64,000 bases of DNA from Halobaculum sp. CBA1158 (GTDB lineage: Archaea > Halobacteriota > Halobacteria > Halobacteriales > Haloferacaceae): assembly GCF_021431925.1 (NCBI RefSeq), contig NZ_CP090372.1, forward strand, positions 62,001 to 126,000, given 5' to 3'. The position numbers and the translations under genes were made by a program. Below the pieces are notes generated by a model. The model was not told where the DNA came from and ran no database searches. It was given only the letters and a program-made list of their open reading frames with translations. Shown here in pieces: positions 58,426 to 64,000 of this stretch (within the stretch, counting starts at the first letter, position 1; every line of letters starts with the position of its first letter).

Positions 58426-58480
58426 AGTAGGTAAAATAGGTAGGTAAGGTACGTAAGATAGGTAGCTTAGATAGCTATTA
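58426..58480 (+). repeat. AT-rich tract of GGTA/TAGGT repeats
   Basis: Consecutive degenerate units (AGGTAAAATAGGTAGGTAAGG and TACGTAAGATAGGTAGC) cover about fifty bases with very unusual composition for this genome. No promoter or start codon matches it. It follows the hairpin in the convergent region between the epimerase and the 58505 gene. Confidence 0.6.
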
Positions 58481-58504
58481 CATCTTGTCGACTCGACGAT
58501 CGGT

Positions 58505-59329
58505 TCAGTCGACCACCGACCCGAACGACAGCGGCGCGAGATCCGGGTGGTCGTCGCGGTCAACGACGGCGGGGTCACCCCGGACGTACGCGTCGCGCAC
58601 CGCCTGCCAGTCGGCGTGTCGTCGGAGCACGCGAACCGGGATCGAGTCCAGGTCGAGCAGTTTCGCGATCGAGAGGCGGTTGCGGCCGTCCTCGAACAGG
58701 ACCTCGCCGTCGCGGCCGACGTGGACGGCTATCTCGTCTTTCAGGCGCTCGGTGAGCAGTCGCGACCGCCGGTCGGAGTCGATCGGGTCGCGGCCGCCCT
58801 CGACCAGTAGCTCCGCTTGACTGCGGTAGCCCTCGTCGCGGATCGTCTCGTACAGGTCGTCGAGCCGGCGGCAGCGGCGTCGGAACTCCGCCTCGGTGCG
58901 ACAGCCCCAACGGACGAGACCGCCGTCGAGTTCGTCGACGATCCGGTCGTAGAACGTCGTCTCCTCCCAGGGGACGCCGTCCTCAAAGTGCGCCCGGTAC
59001 GCCCGGAACACATCGAGGTCGGCGAAGCGCTCGCGCTCGCGGTCCCAGTCGCCGCCGGCGACGACGCCCGCCTCCGCGAACTTCGCGGCGTGGAGTTCGA
59101 CGCACCGCTGGATGTCGGCGGGGTCGACGCGGATCAGCCGATACGGCTCGGGAGGGGCGGCGTAGCGCAGTCGGTTACGCAGCGTTCGGGCGGCGACGAC
59201 CGCCCTCGCGTAGCGGTCGCGCGCGATCAACAGCGACGACTCGACGGAGGGAACGCCCTCGGCGAGTCGCCGACCCGCGCCGCGGAGTGTCTCGTCGAGC
59301 GTGCCGATCGGTCGGGGTCCGTATGCCAT
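58505..59329 (-). CDS. ParB-like-nuclease-fold-related protein of unknown function
   Basis: A 274-residue protein I cannot place firmly. Its C-terminal third contains VHVGRDGEVLFEDGRNRLSIAKLLDLDSIPVRV, similar to the ParB/Srx-like G-x-H/R-R core found in small regulatory or nucleotide-handling proteins. The N-terminal half is arginine-rich and helical. The ATG at 59329 gives a 19-nt gap to the oxidoreductase stop at 59349, so they form an operon. Haloarchaeal glycan loci often contain such proteins beside oxidoreductases, but a role is unknown. Confidence 0.6.
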   Translation of the reverse strand: MAYGPRPIGTLDETLRGAGRRLAEGVPSVESSLLIARDRYARAVVAARTLRNRLRYAAPPEPYRLIRVDPADIQRCVELHAAKFAEAGVVAGGDWDRERERFADLDVFRAYRAHFEDGVPWEETTFYDRIVDELDGGLVRWGCRTEAEFRRRCRRLDDLYETIRDEGYRSQAELLVEGGRDPIDSDRRSRLLTERLKDEIAVHVGRDGEVLFEDGRNRLSIAKLLDLDSIPVRVLRRHADWQAVRDAYVRGDPAVVDRDDHPDLAPLSFGSVVD

Positions 59330-59348
59330 CGGAATCGGCGGGGGCGCG

Positions 59349-60488
59349 CTACTCTGCCTCCGTCGCAACGGCGGAATCGGTCGCCTCGCTGACGCCGTCG
59401 TCGCCGGGGTCGCGGCGCTCTCGGGCCGCCTCGCGGACCTCCGACATCAGCCGGATCATCCAGCGCGACTCCGACAGCGGGACGGGCATCGCCGCCTCGT
59501 CGCCGGCCGCCAGCGCGCGCGACTCGGCGTCGTTCTGGTAGTAGTGGGCGTTGAGCAGGCGCGCGGTGTCCCAGTCGTCCGAGCGGTTCCGACGGAGGAG
59601 CGCGCGAGCGTTCGCGACCGTGTCGCGGAGGCGGTCCAGCGCGTTGTCGAGGTTGTTCGACACCTTCCCCGCGGCCGAGCCCTTGTAGTCGCGGTCGTGT
59701 TCGACGAGCGTCTGTGAGATCAGGTCCGCCGTCAGCGACTTCTCCGACCCGTGGACGATCAGTTGACGGACGGCGCGAGTGCCGCCGAGCATCGTCGTCG
59801 TGCACAGCACGTCGTCGTCGGTGACGTACTGGAGGGTCGCCCCGTCGTAGTCGAAGTCCCGGTCGTAGCGGCCCCGCAGCGCCGTCGTCGCCGAGACGTC
59901 CGCGGCCGACCGCGGATAGCCGCCGGCGCGCAGCGTGATGTAGATCGGATGAGGGAGCCCCTCCTCGAACTCGCCGCCCGAGAGTTCGAAGTTCCACGGA
60001 CCGCGGTTCGGGTCGTCCGGACGGCTACACCCCGAGTATATCACCTCGACGCCCCGGACCTCGCCGCACTCGCCCGCCTCCATCGCCCGGCGGACTCGGC
60101 GGACCACGGGGTCGAAGTTGTGGTTGTGTTTCTCGGAGACGACGACGTCGCGGTCGGTGGCGTACGCCGCCAGCTCCTCGAACTCCTCGTACGTCTCGGT
60201 GATCGGTTTCTCTATCTGCACGGGGACGCCGGCGTCGACGAGCGTCTTCGCCACCGGCAGGTGCGACTGGACCGGGGTGCACACGTGCGCCCAGTCGAGC
60301 GACTCGGCGGCGATCAGGTCGTCCAGATCGGTGTACGCCGTGATCCCGTACGCCTCGGCGCGCTCGCGCGCCACCTCCTCGTCGAGGTCGCAGACCGCGA
60401 CCAACTCGGTTCGAGGGTTCCGCTCCAGTCCCGACAGGTGCACGTCAGAGACGGTTCCGCCGCCGACGACGGCTGTTCGAAGGGTCAT
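59349..60488 (-). CDS. Gfo/Idh/MocA oxidoreductase
   Basis: A 379-residue NAD(P) oxidoreductase. Rossmann motif AVVGGGTVSDVHL, then the IEKPITETYEEFEEL segment with the E-K-P motif, and KHNHNFDPVVRR in the substrate domain. It would oxidise or reduce a sugar nucleotide or a sugar. It is a divergent second copy relative to 44527. The ATG at 60488 is exactly 34 nt after a TAACAA-type promoter, so it is preferred to 60515, which lies inside the promoter. It is transcribed with the gene at 58505. Confidence 0.88.
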   Translation of the reverse strand: MTLRTAVVGGGTVSDVHLSGLERNPRTELVAVCDLDEEVARERAEAYGITAYTDLDDLIAAESLDWAHVCTPVQSHLPVAKTLVDAGVPVQIEKPITETYEEFEELAAYATDRDVVVSEKHNHNFDPVVRRVRRAMEAGECGEVRGVEVIYSGCSRPDDPNRGPWNFELSGGEFEEGLPHPIYITLRAGGYPRSAADVSATTALRGRYDRDFDYDGATLQYVTDDDVLCTTTMLGGTRAVRQLIVHGSEKSLTADLISQTLVEHDRDYKGSAAGKVSNNLDNALDRLRDTVANARALLRRNRSDDWDTARLLNAHYYQNDAESRALAAGDEAAMPVPLSESRWMIRLMSEVREAARERRDPGDDGVSEATDSAVATEAE

Positions 60489-60513
60489 CGTCGACACGTC
60501 GCCGAGTCGACCC

Positions 60514-60522
60514 ATTGTTAAT
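60514..60522 (-). promoter_or_regulatory. TAACAA-type promoter element, Gfo/Idh/MocA unit
   Basis: ATTAACAAT on the reverse strand begins 34 nt before the ATG at 60488. Confidence 0.65.
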
Positions 60523-60608
60523 GAGGCGATAGCCCGCCGCCCCCGGTCACACCGACCCGTTCCTCGCGGAGTGCCGCCCAGTTCCTCTCGCGAGACACCG
60601 ACCCGTTC

Positions 60609-61619
60609 TCACGCCACGTCGACCCAGAGGTAGAGGTGCTCGGTCGCCGTCTCGGCCGACGGCGACGACGGGGCCTCGCCGCGGTGGACGAACACGCTCA
60701 ATCGGAGGTCCTCGCCGATCAGGTCGGGCGCGATCGAGACGTCGCGCTCGGTCCGTTCACCGTCGGCGAGCGAGAGGTCGAACCGCGTCAGCTCGCTGCG
60801 TTCGAGCACAGTCATCGTCTCGCCCGAGTCGTCGACCTCGACCCGATCGAGCACGAGCACCACCTCGTAGTCGGCCGCCTCGCCGAGGCGGTTCTCGACG
60901 GCAACGACGAGGTCGGTCGACTCACCGGCCGACAGCGAGGCGGGGTAGTCGCCGGCGACGGGACCGTCCGCGCCGGGGGTGAGCACGGCCGCCTCCGTGT
61001 ACGACTCGCCGTCGACCGGCGCGGCCAGCCCCACAGCGAGGCCGCCAACCGCCAAAAGCGCCGCGACCGCGACCGCACCGCTCAGAACCCGGTCGGCCCG
61101 GTTCGGTCCGTCCCCCTCGCCGAACGGTCGTCCGAACGTCCCGGTTCCGCGCGTCGACGGGAGGTCGTACCTGCTGCTCGCCGGGAGCCGCAGTCGCCTG
61201 ACCGCGCCGGCGACGGCTCCGGCGACCACGACGCCCACGAGCGTCGCCGTGATCGAGGGTGTCGCGAGCGGAGCGCCGACGACCGCGAGACCGACGACGA
61301 TCAGGGGGAGAAGCACGAGGCTGGCGACCACGGACAGCGAGCAGCGCTCCGACCAGCCGAGCCCGTCTGTCAGCGGGAGTCGCCAGGGCGTCGGCCGGTC
61401 GGCGTCGGCGGGGCGATCGCCCGGAAACAACACCGACAGGAGGGCGTATCCGGGAAGCACTCCCACGAGCGGCGTGGCCAGTAGCACCCGAAGCGGGCCG
61501 TCGACGACGCCGAGCGCGATGACCGCACCGGCGACGATAGCATACCCGATCAGGATCGGCGTGTCGATCGGCAGCGACCGGATCGCTCCGTCGCCGTCGC
61601 CCGCGGGGTCCCGTCTCAT
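60609..61619 (-). CDS. DUF1616-like membrane protein
   Basis: A 336-residue protein with four to six membrane helices in its first half and a further helix near residue 195, then an extracytoplasmic beta-rich domain of about 130 residues (YPASLSAGESTDLVVAVENRLG). This matches DUF1616, frequent in archaeal surface-glycan loci but of unknown function. It may help assemble or anchor glycans. The ATG at 61619 is 34 nt from its promoter. It is followed by the Gfo/Idh/MocA promoter on the same strand and is divergent from the third AlkP gene. Confidence 0.75.
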   Translation of the reverse strand: MRRDPAGDGDGAIRSLPIDTPILIGYAIVAGAVIALGVVDGPLRVLLATPLVGVLPGYALLSVLFPGDRPADADRPTPWRLPLTDGLGWSERCSLSVVASLVLLPLIVVGLAVVGAPLATPSITATLVGVVVAGAVAGAVRRLRLPASSRYDLPSTRGTGTFGRPFGEGDGPNRADRVLSGAVAVAALLAVGGLAVGLAAPVDGESYTEAAVLTPGADGPVAGDYPASLSAGESTDLVVAVENRLGEAADYEVVLVLDRVEVDDSGETMTVLERSELTRFDLSLADGERTERDVSIAPDLIGEDLRLSVFVHRGEAPSSPSAETATEHLYLWVDVA

Positions 61620-61644
61620 GGCGTCGCCTTCCCCGGTTCGGGGG

Positions 61645-61653
61645 ATTGTTATG
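61645..61653 (-). promoter_or_regulatory. TAACAA-type promoter element, DUF1616 gene
   Basis: CATAACAAT on the reverse strand begins 34 nt before the ATG at 61619. Confidence 0.65.
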
Positions 61654-61779
61654 CGGTTCGTTCCCCCGCCGCGGCCGCACGACGAGACCGATCGCGTCCG
61701 ACAACCGCCAACGGCGACGATACTGTCCGTGGCCCAGTTCCGTCGCCGGACATCGGGGAGACAGTAGTTCAATTCGCCG

Positions 61780-61788
61780 CCTAACAAA
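61780..61788 (+). promoter_or_regulatory. TAACAA-type promoter element, third AlkP gene
   Basis: CCTAACAAA begins 40 nt before the ATG at 61820. It is a slightly divergent member of the family. Confidence 0.5.
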
Positions 61789-61819
61789 GCCCCTCCCGTG
61801 TCGGCGTCCAGACGACACG

Positions 61820-63502
61820 ATGACTGCAACTGCCAGATTCGATCAGCGTTCGGGGGGCGACGGAATGAAACCCGACGGGGAGGCCGCGTTCGTGCTGGGG
61901 TTCGACGGCGTTCCGTGGGACCTGCTCGCCGACTGGGTCGAACAGGGGGAACTTCCGGCGTTCGCGCGACTGTTCGAGGAGGGAGCCTCGGGACCGCTTC
62001 ACAGCACCACGCCGGCGTCGACGCCGCTGGCGTGGCCGTCGATCGCGACCGGACGCAGGCCCGACGGCCACGGTGTCTACTGGTTTCGGCAGTTGCAGTC
62101 GGACTACTCGCATCGGGTCGCGACCAGCGACGACGTGACCGGCCCCCGTCTGTGGGACCTCCTCGCGCCCGCGACGGTCGCGAACGTCCCGATGACGTAC
62201 CCCGCGCGCCCGATCGACGGCCACCTCGTGACCGGGATGATGACCCCGGGGTCGGGCGACGGGTTCACCCACCCGCCGACGCTCGCGGAGACGCTCGCCG
62301 ACGAGGTGCCGGAGTACCGGATCGGGCTCGACTGGCAGCGGTTCGACGGCGACGAGGGCGCGTTCGTCGAGGAGATCGGGTCTGTTGTCGACTCGCGCGA
62401 GCGACTCCTGGAGTACCTCCTCGGAGAGACGACGTTTCGACTGGGGTTCGTGGTGTTCACCGCGCCCGACCGACTCCAGCACCTCGTGTGGGACGAATCG
62501 GTCCTGCTGGATCACTACCGCCGCCTCGACGAGGTGCTCGCGAGGGTGCACGAGCACGTCGAGGAACGAGACGGCACGCTGCTGGTGGTCTCCGATCACG
62601 GCTTCGGGCCGATCGAGCGCGTCGTCTCGCCCAACCGCGTGCTCGAACGGGCGGGGCTGCTCGCCCGCCGCGGGAACGACGCCGGCGTCCGCGGCGTGCT
62701 CGGTCGCCTCGGCGTCGACAAGACCGCGGTCCGCGGGTGGCTCGACCGCCTCGGCATCGACGACGAGGACGTCGTCGAGCGCCTCCCCCAGGGGCTCGTC
62801 GACATGGTGGCGATGCAGGTGCCCGGAGACAACGCCGTCTACGACATCGACTACCCCGAGTCCGACGCGTTCGTCCGCGGTGACGGCTGTCTGTACGTCA
62901 ATCGGACCGACCGCTTCGACCACGGTACCGTCGAGCCGACCGCCGTTCCCGAGCTGAAGCGGCAGATTGCCGATCTGTTCGAGGGAGTGACCGATCCCGA
63001 GACGGGCGAGGACGTCCTCGTCGTCCACGACGGCGACGACTGCTTCCCCGACGATCCCGAGTCGCCGGACCTCGTCGTGGAGGGGATCGAGGGCTACGAG
63101 GTGCACACGCCCCTGACCGACGGTGCCGTGTTCGACGCACGGGAGACGGCCGCGAGCCACCGCCCGGAAGGTATCCTCCTCGCGACCGGTCCCGACATCG
63201 ACCCCGGCGCGCGCCTCGACGACGCGAGCGTCGTCGACGTGTTCCCCACCGTCCTGCACGCGCTCGGGGAATCGATCCCGCCGGGCGTCGACGGTGACGT
63301 GCTGCGGTCGGCGTTCGCCGACGGCTCCGACCCGGCCGAGCGGGACCTCCGCGTCGCCGACGAAATGATCGGCGATGACGCCACGACAAGAGCCGACGAG
63401 ACCGGCGACAACGCGGACGAGGGCGGGGCCGACGATACGGACGAGGGCGGGACCGACGAGGCGGTCGAGGCGCGGCTTCGAGGTCTCGGCTACATCGACT
63501 GA
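61820..63502 (+). CDS. AlkP-superfamily phosphodiesterase/nucleotide pyrophosphatase-like protein
   Basis: A 560-residue protein of the same family as those at 37275 and 47772. Metal aspartate in LGFDGVPW, nucleophile threonine in PASTPLAWPSIATG, second-site pair in TAPDRLQHLVW and VVSDHGFGP, and the tail EARLRGLGYID. It lacks a signal peptide. The C-terminal sixty residues include an acidic, glycine-rich stretch. It may cut or transfer a phospho-group in glycan synthesis. It has its own promoter and is convergent with the last gene. An internal ATG at 61865 is an alternative start. Confidence 0.82.
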   Translation: MTATARFDQRSGGDGMKPDGEAAFVLGFDGVPWDLLADWVEQGELPAFARLFEEGASGPLHSTTPASTPLAWPSIATGRRPDGHGVYWFRQLQSDYSHRVATSDDVTGPRLWDLLAPATVANVPMTYPARPIDGHLVTGMMTPGSGDGFTHPPTLAETLADEVPEYRIGLDWQRFDGDEGAFVEEIGSVVDSRERLLEYLLGETTFRLGFVVFTAPDRLQHLVWDESVLLDHYRRLDEVLARVHEHVEERDGTLLVVSDHGFGPIERVVSPNRVLERAGLLARRGNDAGVRGVLGRLGVDKTAVRGWLDRLGIDDEDVVERLPQGLVDMVAMQVPGDNAVYDIDYPESDAFVRGDGCLYVNRTDRFDHGTVEPTAVPELKRQIADLFEGVTDPETGEDVLVVHDGDDCFPDDPESPDLVVEGIEGYEVHTPLTDGAVFDARETAASHRPEGILLATGPDIDPGARLDDASVVDVFPTVLHALGESIPPGVDGDVLRSAFADGSDPAERDLRVADEMIGDDATTRADETGDNADEGGADDTDEGGTDEAVEARLRGLGYID

Positions 63503-63508
63503 GACCGG

Positions 63509-64000
63509 TCACTCGCGACCGAGGAGTCGCCGCGGGAGTTCCGTCCCGGGCGCGCCGTCGGCGACCCACAGGCCGATAGCCGCCGCGATCAGCGCGGCGT
63601 CGGCGAGGAGGTACGCCGCGCCCGCCGGCGTGGCGACGTATCCGAGGAACGCCGCGAACAGCTCCGAGACGTGGCCGATCGCGTCGGTCGGCGGCGACGA
63701 CGACGCGGCGGGAACGAGCGGCCACAGCATGAACCCGACGGCCAGGTCGCCGGAGACGACCAGCGGGTATGCCACGTCGCCGAGGAGGTGCGAGACCCAG
63801 CCGATCGCGACCGCCGTCCCGAGGCCGGAGATCCCTCTCAGGCGTCCGACTCCGGCCGCGAGTCCGGCCGCCGCGAGCGCTGTGAACAGCGAGTGCCCGA
63901 GCGACCGGCCGGACGGGAGCACGCCGAGCACCCACGCCAGCGGCTTGTCGATCAGATCCGGTGCCAGCGCCGCGGCGACGACGGCGACGGCCACCGCGGT
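63509..64000 (-). CDS. DUF457/YdjM-like membrane protein, 5' end beyond window
   Basis: The reverse frame is open from the window edge to a stop at 63509, so the N-terminus is missing; 163 codons are visible. It has four to five membrane segments, ALAPDLIDKPLAWVLGVLPSGRSLGHSLFTA at the start and AIGWVSHLLGDVAYPL, the H-x-x-G-D pattern of DUF457 (LexA-binding, metal-dependent-hydrolase-like) membrane proteins. Function in archaea is unknown. It ends 7 bp from the AlkP stop on the opposite strand. Confidence 0.75.
   Translation of the reverse strand, partial: TAVAVAVVAAALAPDLIDKPLAWVLGVLPSGRSLGHSLFTALAAAGLAAGVGRLRGISGLGTAVAIGWVSHLLGDVAYPLVVSGDLAVGFMLWPLVPAASSSPPTDAIGHVSELFAAFLGYVATPAGAAYLLADAALIAAAIGLWVADGAPGTELPRRLLGRE

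Noticed and set aside
56905-58578. 557-aa - strand ORF with Leu/Pro/Ser repeats
   Set aside because: Antisense to the epimerase; the repeats come from reading the polypurine tract on the opposite strand.
61781-63259. 492-aa - strand ORF
   Set aside because: Antisense to the third AlkP gene; no recognisable domain.
1-64000. tRNA, rRNA, CRISPR arrays, insertion sequences
   Set aside because: I looked for T-loop-like motifs, repeat-spacer periodicity and transposase motifs and found none that I could support by eye.

Overview
The window is from a haloarchaeon (class Halobacteria). It is very GC-rich with third-position GC bias, nearly every predicted protein is strongly acidic, exported proteins carry twin-arginine signals or Tat lipoboxes, HalOD1 domains and a haloarchaeal zinc-finger protein are present, and most promoters are a TATA-like box 31-36 nt in front of an ATG or GTG, the geometry of leaderless haloarchaeal mRNAs. 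I cannot name the genus. I see no rRNA, tRNA, CRISPR array or transposase.

Bases 1 to about 33,600 are mostly a catabolic region for aromatic and acyl-CoA substrates: a partial NDP-forming acyl-CoA synthetase, an SLC13-type permease, an AMP-forming acyl-CoA ligase, a UbiA prenyltransferase, two IclR regulators, an aconitase, an FAD aromatic monooxygenase, an SDR dehydrogenase, and a phenylacetyl-CoA epoxidase operon (paaA, DUF59 paaD, paaB, paaC, separate zinc-ribbon gene) followed by a GNAT gene and a 2Fe-2S ferredoxin. Then come enoyl-CoA hydratase, a double-hotdog protein, a Liv-type ABC transporter (livGF convergent with livHM and a Tat lipoprotein binding protein), a PaaK-like ligase, an amidohydrolase/Rieske pair, a two-subunit CoA-transferase, a benzoate-CoA-ligase-like enzyme, MaoC hydratase, a metallo-beta-lactamase protein, acyl-CoA dehydrogenase and an Lrp-type regulator. 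Together they suggest uptake of an aromatic acid, CoA activation, ring epoxidation and beta-oxidation-like steps feeding the TCA cycle.

Bases 33,700 to 42,500 are a transition zone with HalOD1 proteins, small haloarchaeal proteins, two exported right-handed beta-helix proteins, and the first AlkP-superfamily plus FemAB-like gene pair.

Bases 42,600 to 63,500 are a surface-glycan locus. One tightly overlapping operon encodes homologues of the four WbpD/WbpE/WbpB/WbpA steps that make UDP-2,3-diacetamido-2,3-dideoxy-glucuronic acid, then NodB-like proteins, AlkP-superfamily proteins and a DUF354 protein. Further units encode a second FemAB-like protein, a GT4 glycosyltransferase, a large polytopic protein, a Wzx-type flippase, a nucleotide-sugar epimerase, a second Gfo/Idh/MocA enzyme, a DUF1616 protein and a third AlkP protein. 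A partial DUF457-like membrane protein ends the window.

The most unusual non-coding observations are a TAACAA-type promoter element shared by about ten transcription units from 37 to 62 kb, a matching ATTACA-N10-TGTAA palindrome in both IclR intergenic regions, tiny ORFs that bridge neighbouring genes by 4-base overlaps (one created by a 26-bp tandem duplication), and a 120-bp polypurine tract after the epimerase gene.
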